A stretch of 64,000 nucleotides of DNA from positions 620,001 to 684,000 of the forward strand of contig NZ_CP018914.1 in the NCBI RefSeq assembly GCF_001951015.1, given 5' to 3'. Made by a program: the position numbers and the translations under genes. Positions within the stretch are counted from its first letter, which is position 1. Every line of letters begins with the position of its first letter. Positions 19,690 through 28,055 of the stretch are shown here, piece after piece. Below the pieces are notes generated by a model. The model ran no database searches. It was not told the DNA's origin and saw only the letters and a list, made by a program, of their open reading frames with translations. Source of the DNA: Rickettsia rickettsii. GTDB lineage: Bacteria; Pseudomonadota; Alphaproteobacteria; Rickettsiales; Rickettsiaceae.

Positions 19690-21650
19690 TTATTTTTACG
19701 GCAGTTACAAATTCCATTAAAGATATTACATTAAAGAATTTTAATAAAACTGTTAAAAGGACATTATCTTCTACTGATGCAGAAAGGCATTGACAAGCTT
19801 TATTTATGACCTTGCATCTCCAAAGAAAAAATATTACCAGTTAGTATAGGAGTATTATTAAAAGGTGCGAAGTTTGCCTTCACTAATCCCGTAAATAGTT
19901 ATAATCTTGTTAAACTTGCAAGCTCCTCTGATATATATCTTGATTCAAAGTTTCAAAAATCTGCTCTTGACAAATCCGAAATATAGGATTTTCTAAAAAA
20001 GCATTCCGATGATTTACCAAAAATAGGACAAATCTTAGCAAAAGCAGGTTTTAGAGAATTTCAAGATAAGAGTGCTTTAGATGAAAAGAGACTCGAAATA
20101 CTAAAAGAATGTTTTTAAAATGATGCTGTACTTAAAAGCCTTCAAGAAATTGCACTTGAGATAAAGCAAGAAGTACCGGACTATGAATAAAGTAACTTCT
20201 AAAACATTAGGAATGTTATCCACGGATAAAAATTGCTGAAAATTTTTTAATGAAAAAGGTAACGATATTGCGAATTACATAACTGAAATACTTCCAAGCG
20301 ACTATATAAAAGCTTTTGATGATATATTACAAAAACCTCAAAGTAAATGACACATATGCAAAAGTTATAAAAATATTGAATGAACATCCTGAATTTAAAA
20401 AAGAGCTGGCTGAAAATATAAACAATCCTAATGCTCTAAAAAGGTTTAATAAATTATCTCCTGAAAAATAAATAATTATAGAAGGTTTCTTAATAGAAAC
20501 TAAAGAACAAGCTAAACCTTTCTTAAAAGAATATTTTGAAAGCTATAAAGTTGATGTAGAGATTTATTAAATAAAATGCCTGAAACAACAGAGATTTTTG
20601 ATACTCTGAATGCAAATCAAGGAGTAATGGTGGCTTGTGGAGATCTTTAGAAATGGTAGCGGGTGACGATAAATTAAAAAGTTTTTTTGCTGATAATAAA
20701 ACAGTCTTAACAGATATTGCCGCAGCTATTATTGAAAATACTCCGAATATACAAAGCATAACGCAAGAATATAATTTCGATAAACAAATGCTTAGTATAG
20801 TAGGTGAAGTTATGTCAAAACCGGAAGTTGCTCATGAGATTATTGCAGACTTAAATAAAGGCGATTATATGAGTTTAACCGGTAATATAATCTCCGCCCT
20901 TAATAGATCCTGCATTTAAATTAAAAGATATATTAGTAGAGCAAAGTAAAGAGGGTTTATTCGATTAATTAAAGGCATTTTAGAGCAAGATGAAAAAAAT
21001 AGCCACACTATAAACAGCAGCTTGAAAATTATTGACTAGAAACAAAAGATACTACAAAACTTACGAATGTAATGCCTATATTACTTGATAATCCTGAATA
21101 ATTAAAAAAGGTTTTTGATGGATTTGTTAAAGGTGATTATACGGGAATAGCTAAAGAATTGGTAATGTTAACTAAAGATAATCCCGAGATCAAAAAATAT
21201 TTAAACGATAATAAGGAAATATTTACAGGTATTTTAGATAAAACTTTAAAAGATGTATCCGGTATAAATAAGCTCGATAAGAAAGAATTATATAGTATAC
21301 TAACACCTATGCTCAATCAACCGGATAAGCTGATTCCAATCTTAGAAAATATTGAAAATAAAAAATATATTAATGTTGCTACTAGTATAGGTAGTTTAGT
21401 TTGGAAAGAAGGACAAGCACTGAATATTATTAAACAAATACTAAATGTTGTTCAAGCAGGAGTTGGTTATTATCAAAAATCTGATAAGAAACCAGAATTA
21501 GAAAATAAAGTTCCGGCTGATGTATTAAAAGAAGCACAAAGTATCGTCTCAAATTTAAATAGTAAGATTAATATTGTAGGACCTAAGACAAATACACTTT
21601 CCATTACTCCTATTTCCAATAATAAAAAGAAAGAAGCAATACGTAGATAA
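19690..21650 (+). pseudogene. Degraded tandem copy of the 949-aa protein gene
   Basis: The region aligns by eye with 16740-18420. Shared phrases include HSDDLPKIGQILA, AGFREFQDKSALDEK, FNKLSPEK, LEMVAGDDKLKSFFA, IIADLNKGDYMSLTGNII and TKDNPEIKKYL. At least ten stops and shifts break it. The last open part (21159-21650, 163 residues) passes from the helical repeats directly to a tail like that of the intact protein (AQSIVSNLNSKINIV against AKNIVSNLDSKVHVV). The pentapeptide patch and about 300 residues are missing. An 87-base segment (20806-20892) is identical to 17806-17892, exactly 3000 bases upstream. Confidence 0.85.
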
Positions 21651-21651
21651 G

Positions 21652-22743
21652 CTATATAGTTTTAAAAGAGTTTTTTAAAGTTTGAGTAAATTCTTCTTGG
21701 TTAGCATATTCCAATGTGATTTTATCTTGTATCTGATTTTTAAACCAAGTAACTTGTCTTTTAGCATACTGACGGGTTCGTATTTGAGCTGCATTTAAAG
21801 CCTCATCTAAAGTGAGATTGCCGTTTAAATAAGCTAAAATTTCTTTTATCCCTACAGCTTTCAAATTCGTATAATCTTTAGGAGCAAATTGCTTTTTTAT
21901 TAAAGCTATTTCGTCAATTGCCCCTTCTTTAAATATCTTATCTAAACGCTCATCACATGTTTTATATAAAAACTTTCGCTCAGGATTTAAGAAAATAATT
22001 TTGCAATTAAAATCAGATAAGATTTGTTCTTTTGGCAAAGTTTGAAAAGAAAAAATAGATTTACCAGTTTGCATGAATACTTCATAAGCTCTAATTAAAC
22101 GCTGAGTATCATTTTGGTTTATTTTAGAAGCAGCAAGCGGGTCAAACTTCTCTAATTTACCCCATAATTCTATATTGCCTATTTTAACATGTAAATTTCT
22201 TACCTGTGCTTGTAAATCTTCTGATATATCAGGAATATTATTATAGCCAAACACTAAAGAATTAATATATAAACCCGTTCCACCTATTAATATAGGTAGC
22301 TTACCCCTGTCGGTTATTTCTTTTATTTTTTCTGTCGCAAGTTTTAGATATTTTATTACCGAGAAATCTTCTGTCATTGATAAGAAGTTATATAAGTGAT
22401 ACAAGATTTCAGTTTTGTAGCTTTTCGGAGGGGAGGCGGTAATAATAGGAATTTCCTTATAAACCTGCATTGAGTCGATATTAATGATTTCGCCGTTATA
22501 AGCTTTAGCCAGTTCATGACCTAAATAAGACTTCCCGCTAGCAGTCGGCCCGCATAATATAATTATACTCTTCTGCTTTGAAGAATTGTTTCTGCAAAAC
22601 TTCGGATCACCTATTAAATATAGGCTGTGCGTACTCGCTCCTCGTTTTACATTCCCATTCTCCAAATCATTTGAGTATATTTCTTTCTTTGTCACTTGTT
22701 TAACTAATAAATACAAACTTGTATCGTCATTGCAAGCCAGCAT
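21652..22743 (-). CDS. miaA: tRNA dimethylallyltransferase with a repeat-encoded N-terminus
   Basis: MiaA transfers a dimethylallyl group to A37 of tRNAs reading UNN codons. The P-loop is CGPTASGKS (about residues 64-72). Other motifs are [29 protein letters not shown] and the tRNA-facing [16 protein letters not shown]. The first 60 residues are abnormal: residues about 22-60 are translated from a palindromic element (22564-22679) and MLACNDD comes from the end of another repeat. The ancestral start was probably the codon now reading GTG at 22695 (VTKKEI), just before the insertion. The real start is uncertain. The gene ends one base from the dead tandem copy on the other strand. Confidence 0.9.
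22564..22679. repeat. Palindromic element inside miaA, TATACTCTTCTGC family
   Basis: The ends TATACTC and GAGTATA and the internal TAGGCTGTGCGTACTCGCTC match the copy beside tRNA-Asp (3220-3345). It is 116 bp, lies wholly within the miaA frame on the minus strand, and is read through without a stop just ahead of the P-loop. Confidence 0.85.
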
Positions 22744-22830
22744 TTATGATGGCGTGGCAAGCTCAGGAGTTTTTTTATATTATCTTATGAGATTGCCGCG
22801 TCGTTGCTAACGTAACGCCTCGCAATGACA
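22725..22830. repeat. Palindromic repeat, CGTCATTGC family, upstream of miaA
   Basis: CGTCATTGCAAG and CTCGCAATGAC are the arms, with GTGGCAAGCTCAGGAGTTTTT and ATGAGATTGCCGCGTCGTTGC inside. Its left edge supplies the apparent first codons of miaA. A trailing CCATGTAACAACGCC piece reaches about 22857. Confidence 0.8.
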
Positions 22831-22878
22831 GAAAAACCTATCCATGTAACAACGCCTAGCAGGAATGACCTCATACCC

Positions 22879-23205
22879 TTAAACGGTTTCATTAGTATTT
22901 CCTAAAGTGTCAGTATTAGCATTACTATCTGCTGGTCCACTAAATGTTATTGTACCAAGTTTGTTGTCATAACTAATAGTTGGAGCACTAAATAAGCCCG
23001 CATCACTGTAGTCAATGGTCAGACTATTTAAACCATGAGATGCGGCTACGTCACTGTTAAGAGGATTATCAGTAGGCTCAAGGTCTTTATGTTTTATTAC
23101 TAATGGTGCCTCAACGTTAATATTTAATGTATTTACACCTATTGGTGTTATTGTAACTAATCTAGTATCAACAAATGAGTGATTGATATTTGAGATTTTT
23201 AACAT
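22879..23205 (-). CDS. Hypothetical protein (108 aa), possibly a fragment
   Basis: A 108-residue frame starting MLKISNINHSFVDTRLVTI. It is rich in Asn, Thr and Asp with short beta-like strands (INVEAPLVIKH, LNSLTIDYSDAG, LGTITFSG) and ends NTDTLGNTNETV. There is no signal peptide or cysteine. Composition recalls a surface or calcium-binding beta domain, but I recognise no family. The 3' end lies beside repeat sequence, so it could be cut short. The ATG has only a weak purine-rich site upstream. Confidence 0.45.
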   Translation of the reverse strand: MLKISNINHSFVDTRLVTITPIGVNTLNINVEAPLVIKHKDLEPTDNPLNSDVAASHGLNSLTIDYSDAGLFSAPTISYDNKLGTITFSGPADSNANTDTLGNTNETV

Positions 23206-23275
23206 ATTATTTTTCTTTATATTAATTTAATGTAAGAAAAATATATAAAATAATATTTTAGAAAGCAATAATGTG

Positions 23276-24664
23276 TTAATAATTAATTAATAACCCGTAT
23301 TTTTCAAGATATTTATTAATTATAGTGATTATTTCCTCTAAACCATTCTTACTATCTGATTCAGCCCTTGCAACTATAATAGATTCGGTATTAGAGCTAC
23401 GCAAGAGCCACCAACCATGTGCAGTATTTACCCGTACACCGTCTATATCATTAAACTCCATTTTCTCTTCTAATGATTTTTCTTTAATCTCTTTAATAAT
23501 TTGTAATTTTAACTCTGAAGGAACAACAATTTTAATTTCCGGTGTACTATAGCTTTTCGGTACATCCTCTATTATCTCATCTAGAGTTTTACTTGATCTA
23601 CTAAGTAAATCTAAAAATCTAAGAGCTGCATAAATTGCATCGTCAAAACCAAAATATTTATCGGCAAAGAATATATGCCCGCTCATTTCGCCAGCGAGTA
23701 AAGCCTTTGTCTCAAGCATTTTGCTTTTAATAAAAGGATGACCTGTTCGCCATATTATAGGATGTCCTCCATATGATTTTATTTTAGCGACTATAAATTG
23801 GCTGACTTTTACATCAACTATTATAGTTGCGTTTGGATTTTCCTTTAAAATATCCTCAGCAAAAATGCATAAAATTTGATCACCTAATAATATTTTACCG
23901 CTTGAGCTTATAATGCCGATTCTATCACCGTCACCGTCAAAAGCTATACCAAGGTCACAATTTTGTTCTTTAACCACTTTTATTAACTCCTGCAAATTAG
24001 CAGGATTTGTAGGATCAGGATGATGGCTTGGAAAATTCCCGTCAATTTTACTATGTATGATTATATTCTTGTTTGAGAGATGCTTTTTAAGTTCTTCAAC
24101 AATATCGCCGGTTGCTCCATTGCCGCAATCCCAAGCCACTTTTAATTTTGGATTAATGTTTATTCCATCTAAAATACGTTTTAGGTATTTAGATTGTATA
24201 TTATGGATTCCTGCTTTCGCAGGAATGACATAAGGGGATGCTGGTGTGGTATTGGGGTAGTTATCCAAAATCTTAGTCAATAACTCCTGTATCTGATCAC
24301 CGAAAAAAGGTTTACCGTTTTGTAGTATTTTAAAGCCGTTATCGTCACGAGGATTGTGTGACCCCGTGACCATAATACTACCGGCGGGCGTAAAGTGTTT
24401 ATCGGCAAAATATAAAACTGGTGTTGGAACTACGCCAATATTTATGATTTCAGCCCCTGCATTAGTTAATCCTAGTTCTAAAGCTTTACAAAGGGTAGGG
24501 GAGCTAAGCCGACCGTCTAAACCGACACAGATTTTATCGTTATCTTTCGTTATAGTCATCTCGGCAAAACCAAAGCCGATTTTATAAGCTACTTCTTCCG
24601 TTAAATCTTTAAGGCTATTGCCTCTTATATCATAAGCCCTAAAAATTTCTTTGTTAATTTGCAT
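23276..24664 (-). CDS. Phosphomannomutase/phosphoglucomutase with repeat insert
   Basis: An alpha-D-phosphohexomutase that moves the phosphate between C1 and C6 of mannose or glucose, feeding nucleotide-sugar and LPS synthesis. Visible motifs are the phosphoserine loop VTGSHNPRD (Ser102), the Mg site FDGDGDRIG (about 242-250), the sugar loop GEMSGHIFF and the phosphate-binding RSSNTESIIVARAES. The length of 462 fits the family. Residues about 142-156 (SPYVIPAKAGIHN) come from a 33-bp palindrome in domain 1, an in-frame insertion in a loop. Substrate preference cannot be read from sequence, so no gene symbol is given. Confidence 0.93.
   Translation of the reverse strand: MQINKEIFRAYDIRGNSLKDLTEEVAYKIGFGFAEMTITKDNDKICVGLDGRLSSPTLCKALELGLTNAGAEIINIGVVPTPVLYFADKHFTPAGSIMVTGSHNPRDDNGFKILQNGKPFFGDQIQELLTKILDNYPNTTPASPYVIPAKAGIHNIQSKYLKRILDGININPKLKVAWDCGNGATGDIVEELKKHLSNKNIIIHSKIDGNFPSHHPDPTNPANLQELIKVVKEQNCDLGIAFDGDGDRIGIISSSGKILLGDQILCIFAEDILKENPNATIIVDVKVSQFIVAKIKSYGGHPIIWRTGHPFIKSKMLETKALLAGEMSGHIFFADKYFGFDDAIYAALRFLDLLSRSSKTLDEIIEDVPKSYSTPEIKIVVPSELKLQIIKEIKEKSLEEKMEFNDIDGVRVNTAHGWWLLRSSNTESIIVARAESDSKNGLEEIITIINKYLEKYGLLINY
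24201..24233. repeat. Short palindrome within the phosphomannomutase gene
   Basis: TTATG, then ATTCCTGC, TTTC, GCAGGAAT and CATAA form a hairpin of the GTCATTCCCGC family. Its 33 bp equal 11 codons and keep the frame open on the minus strand. Confidence 0.8.
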
Positions 24665-24698
24665 AGAAAACTGTTTTGAATATTATTACATGGCTCTT

Positions 24699-24822
24699 AT
24701 GTCATTCCTACAAAAGAGCCTTGTTGCATGGCTCGGAAAACCTACTCGATGTTATCCCCGCGTAGGCGGGAATGACATAAAACAATCCATGCAACAACAC
24801 CTGCAAGTCGCTTGCAATGACG
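24699..24822. repeat. Compound repeat upstream of the phosphomannomutase gene
   Basis: It contains GTCATTCCTAC, the leader TTGTTGCATGG, CCCCGCGTAGGCGGGAATGACATAA, the inverted leader CCATGCAACAA and finally GCTTGCAATGACG. Parts of three repeat families are thus nested within 124 bases. Confidence 0.75.
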
Positions 24823-24834
24823 AATTTGCACAGT

Positions 24835-25557
24835 CTAGAAACTAAAGCTCTCACCTAAATACACTTCCTTAACTTTCTTGCTATTTGCTATTTCCTTAGC
24901 ACTTCCTTCTAATAATACTTTACCTTCAAAAATAACATAAGCACGGTCGACTATATCTAGAGTATCACGTACATTATGGTCGGTAATTAATATACCTATA
25001 TTAAATTCACGTAAATAAGTAATGAGATTTTTAATATCGGAAATAGCAAGCGGGTCAATACCGGCAAGCGGTTCATCAAGCATGATAAATTTAGGCTCTA
25101 TTGCAAGTGCACGTGCAATCTCAAGCCTACGCCTTTCACCGCCTGATAAGCTAGCAGCGGATAAATCTTTTAAATGCACTATCGAAAACTGCTCTAACAA
25201 ATTATGGGTTTTTTGTTCAATTACTTCTTTATCATTGTTAGATATCTCAACTACAGCCTTAATATTATCTTCAACCGACAATTCCCGAAATATCGAAGGT
25301 TCTTGAAGAAGATAGCCGAGCCCAAGCCTTGCTCGTAAATAAATAGGCAAGTTGGTAATATTGATATCATTTAAAAGTAATTGCCCTGAGTCCAGTTTCA
25401 TTAAACCGATAATAATGTTAAAGCAAGTTGTTTTACCGGCTCCATTCGGACCGAATAAACCAACTATCTCTCCTTGTTTTATATTCAGAGATATATCAGT
25501 TAATATATTCCTTTTTTTGTAGGATTTTGATATATTTTTAACGTGTAAGCTGTCCAT
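24835..25557 (-). CDS. lptB: LPS export ABC transporter ATPase
   Basis: LptB powers extraction of lipopolysaccharide from the inner membrane by LptFG. The 240 residues show the Walker A GPNGAGKT (36-43), Q-loop YLLQEPSIF, the signature LSGGERRRLEIARAL, Walker B KFIMLDEPLAGID and the H-loop ITDHNVRDTLDIVDRAYV. The LLQEPSIFRELSVEDNI stretch and length are typical of LptB. It is the last gene of the minus-strand group kdsD-lptC-lptA-lptB, separated from lptA by a 121-bp repeat. Confidence 0.95.
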   Translation of the reverse strand: MDSLHVKNISKSYKKRNILTDISLNIKQGEIVGLFGPNGAGKTTCFNIIIGLMKLDSGQLLLNDINITNLPIYLRARLGLGYLLQEPSIFRELSVEDNIKAVVEISNNDKEVIEQKTHNLLEQFSIVHLKDLSAASLSGGERRRLEIARALAIEPKFIMLDEPLAGIDPLAISDIKNLITYLREFNIGILITDHNVRDTLDIVDRAYVIFEGKVLLEGSAKEIANSKKVKEVYLGESFSF

Positions 25558-25600
25558 CTTTTTTATTTGTTAAGATTTTGTTGCGTGGATTAATTTTCAA

Positions 25601-25721
25601 CGTCATTGCGAGAAAATTACGTAAGTAATTGACGAAGAAATCCAGTTAAAAATATTAATCTTTAGCATTTTTTTAATTATTTTCTGGATTGTCACACTTC
25701 TTGCAATCGCTTGCCATGACG
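25601..25721. repeat. Palindromic repeat, CGTCATTGC family, between lptA and lptB
   Basis: CGTCATTGCGAG and the worn GCCATGACG are the arms. The internal GAAATCCAG and CTGGATTGTCACACTTC distinguish the subtype with a CTGGATTG centre, also seen at 40376-40558. A leader TTGTTGCGTGG precedes it at about 25578. Confidence 0.8.
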
Positions 25722-25739
25722 TACCAACGGTAAATAGCT

Positions 25740-26156
25740 CTATTTTTTAATAATATCTACATAGTAGATTAGTTTATTAGTTTTTAAAACATTATCGTCA
25801 CGCTGTAATATTACATTACCAAGTAGAATCAGTTGTTTATTATCGCAAAAATATTTAGCACTGTCTGCAAGTAATAATTCATTATTTATTTTTCTTTCTA
25901 CAGTCAATTTAGTAGGGACAACTATATGATCAATAGTTTGCTTTTCATCTATTGTTTTATAAAAAATATATAATTCTTTCGTTCTAAGTATCACATTATC
26001 GAAGTAAACAATAACATTTCCAAGATATGCTGCTTTTTGTTTGGTTCTATCAATAATTAAACTATCAGATGTGATATGTAAATTTGAAATATTTTTATCA
26101 TTAGCATATATTATATTACTAATTATAAGAAGTAAAACAAGTTTAATAATAGACAT
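25740..26156 (-). CDS. lptA: LPS transport periplasmic protein LptA (OstA-like)
   Basis: A 138-residue secreted protein with a hydrophobic N-terminus (IIKLVLLLIISNIIYA, residues 3-18) and one OstA/LptA beta-jellyroll. The visible strands are LHITSDSLIIDRTKQKAAYL, GNVIVYFDNVILRTKELYIF, LLADSAKYFCDNKQLILLG and NVILQRDDNVLKTNKL. It bridges LptC and LptD in the periplasm. The first two codons (ATG TCT) belong to the end of a palindromic element, so the start codon may have been supplied by the repeat. Confidence 0.85.
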   Translation of the reverse strand: MSIIKLVLLLIISNIIYANDKNISNLHITSDSLIIDRTKQKAAYLGNVIVYFDNVILRTKELYIFYKTIDEKQTIDHIVVPTKLTVERKINNELLLADSAKYFCDNKQLILLGNVILQRDDNVLKTNKLIYYVDIIKK

Positions 26157-26296
26157 CTTTCCAAACTTCGCTTCTAGAGGTAATTTTTAGACATCAAATC
26201 GGTACTCGTATCCTCAAGTACTTCTTTGTACGCTGCGGTGCTACATTCCATGTCTCCTTTAAATTCCTCTCTATAAGCTGGTTTGGCAAGATGTCT
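26151..26296. repeat. Palindromic element filling the lptC-lptA junction
   Basis: The ends are AGACATCTTTCCAAAC and TTTGGCAAGATGTCT. Inside are CTTCTAGAGGTAATTT, GTACTCGTATCCTCA and AAATTCCTCTCTATAAGC. The same element lies inside truB (30872-31015), after the GST/SspA gene (48917-49067) and truncated at 41161-41235. It resembles the published RPE-1 type, though the family number is from memory. It touches the lptC stop and contains the lptA start. Confidence 0.9.
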
Positions 26297-26891
26297 AATC
26301 CGATAAATCGATGATTGTAGAGACATTGCCTTTAAAAATTATAATATTATTTTCATCTTTTGTATTAAAACTATCCGAAGTAATTGAAGAGTTTTTGTAA
26401 AGTAACGTAGCAGGGGAATGACCGGTTATATTCTTATTTACTAAATCAATCCTTGCATCGTTAGTGTTAAATATGATCTCATCAAAAAAAAGTTTTACAT
26501 CGTTTTTTAAATCTAATATGCTTGATTCTTCATCTAAAAAGCCTTCTTTCGCATTGATAATAAGAGTTTGGTCTTGATTTACGTTATAAATAGCATTTAT
26601 TATATCTAATTTATATTTGTTATTCGACTCTTTTATAGCTCGTTCAGTTTTAATCTTATACGCATTTAAATTTTTACTTACTCCTTCAAAAATTGAATCT
26701 TTCAATATAATATTATACTTTAAATCAAACTTTTTATTGTCTTTTAAACTTTTTTTTGTAACGTTAATATCGTTTTTTTCATTAATATAACCGCTTTTAA
26801 TTAATATATACCCTATATATAAAATTCCAACTGTTATTAAAAGATATACAGATTTCCAAATTTTTTTTCGCCGTTTATAAGAAGAGGGCAT
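26295..26891 (-). CDS. lptC: LPS export protein LptC
   Basis: A bitopic inner-membrane protein: a basic start ([14 protein letters not shown]), one helix ([17 protein letters not shown], residues 15-31) and a periplasmic jellyroll. The strands include [54 protein letters not shown] and [17 protein letters not shown]. LptC receives LPS from LptBFG and passes it to LptA. It begins five bases after kdsD and ends against a palindromic element. Confidence 0.85.
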   Translation of the reverse strand: MPSSYKRRKKIWKSVYLLITVGILYIGYILIKSGYINEKNDINVTKKSLKDNKKFDLKYNIILKDSIFEGVSKNLNAYKIKTERAIKESNNKYKLDIINAIYNVNQDQTLIINAKEGFLDEESSILDLKNDVKLFFDEIIFNTNDARIDLVNKNITGHSPATLLYKNSSITSDSFNTKDENNIIIFKGNVSTIIDLSD

Positions 26892-26896
26892 AGATT

Positions 26897-27856
26897 TTAG
26901 CTAACCCCTATGCGTAGTAAATCATGAATATGAATAATGCCTATAATAATATTATCATCAACAATCGGTATATTAGTGATATTCTTGGCTTTCATTAAAT
27001 TTAAAGCCTCTTTTGCAAATATTTCCGATGAGATATGAATAGGGTTTTTGGTCATAATGCTTGATGCTGTTTTTAAGTGGATTTGATCGTTAATATGACG
27101 ACGTAAATCCCCATCGGTTATAATTCCCACCAAATTTTGGTTTTTATCTGTTACAAGCGTACAACCTAAACGTTTTTTATTCATAATAATTATAGTTTTG
27201 GCAAAGGAAGTATCTTCATATACTAAAGGTATTTCATCACCGCTACGCATTAGGTTTTTAATTTTTGTTAAATTAGCGCCGATTGTACCTCCCGGATGAT
27301 AAATTTTAAAATCATCTTTAGTAAAGCCTCGTTTTTCATGTATAACAGTCATTAAAGCATCACCGAGTGATAGCATGATTAAAGATGATATAGTAGGAAC
27401 TCCAATTACAGAAGCTTCCTGGTATTCAGGTACTATTAATAAAAAATCGCTTCTTTTAGCTAAAGTAGAATTTTTATTCATTGTCATTGCAGCAATTTTT
27501 ATGGAAGAGTTCTTGCAATATTCAATTATATTAAATAGTTCTTTAGTTTCGCCGGAATTAGATAACATAATTACTATATCATTTCTCGTCACCATACCTA
27601 AATCGCCGTGACTTGCTTCTGCCGGATGTAAATAAAAAGCAGGCATACCGGTTGAAGAAAAGCTAGCAGCGATTTTTCTTGCAATATAACCGCTTTTGCC
27701 TATGCCGGTTAGGATTATCCGTCCTTTGAAAGATAGTAAAAATTCTATAATTCTGTTAAAGTCTTCAGGGATATTTTCGGATAATTTTTCTAAAGCACTT
27801 GCTTCACTAGAAATAACCCTCTTTGCGATGATTCGGTAATTATTTGTGTTGGTCAT
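26897..27856 (-). CDS. kdsD: Arabinose-5-phosphate isomerase
   Basis: Converts ribulose-5-phosphate to arabinose-5-phosphate, the first step of Kdo synthesis for LPS. The 319 residues have an N-terminal SIS domain ([37 protein letters not shown]) and two C-terminal CBS repeats (residues about 200-319, [14 protein letters not shown] and [14 protein letters not shown]). The SIS plus CBS architecture and length match KdsD/YrbH. It heads the minus-strand LPS group with lptC only five bases away. Confidence 0.95.
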   Translation of the reverse strand: MTNTNNYRIIAKRVISSEASALEKLSENIPEDFNRIIEFLLSFKGRIILTGIGKSGYIARKIAASFSSTGMPAFYLHPAEASHGDLGMVTRNDIVIMLSNSGETKELFNIIEYCKNSSIKIAAMTMNKNSTLAKRSDFLLIVPEYQEASVIGVPTISSLIMLSLGDALMTVIHEKRGFTKDDFKIYHPGGTIGANLTKIKNLMRSGDEIPLVYEDTSFAKTIIIMNKKRLGCTLVTDKNQNLVGIITDGDLRRHINDQIHLKTASSIMTKNPIHISSEIFAKEALNLMKAKNITNIPIVDDNIIIGIIHIHDLLRIGVS

Positions 27857-27869
27857 TTATTTACTCATT

Positions 27870-28042
27870 GTCATACCGTGGCTTGTCCACGGTATCCAAC
27901 AAATTATTAGTATTATGAGCTATTTTTGTGGATACCCGAACCGTCATTGCGAGCAGCCGTAGGCTGCACGGCAATCTCATGAAATAATAACAAACTCCTG
28001 AGATTGCTTCGTCAATTACTTCGTAATTTCCTCGCAATGACG
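27870..28042. repeat. Two adjacent palindromic repeats
   Basis: GTCATACCGTGGCTTGTCCACGGTATCC is a half copy of the GTCACCCCGTGG family. From 27942 to 28042 there is a well-preserved CGTCATTGC element with arms CGTCATTGCGAG and CTCGCAATGACG and the inner GCAGCCGTAGGCTGC hairpin. They separate kdsD from pnp. Confidence 0.85.
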
Positions 28043-28055
28043 ATTAAGCTTCATA

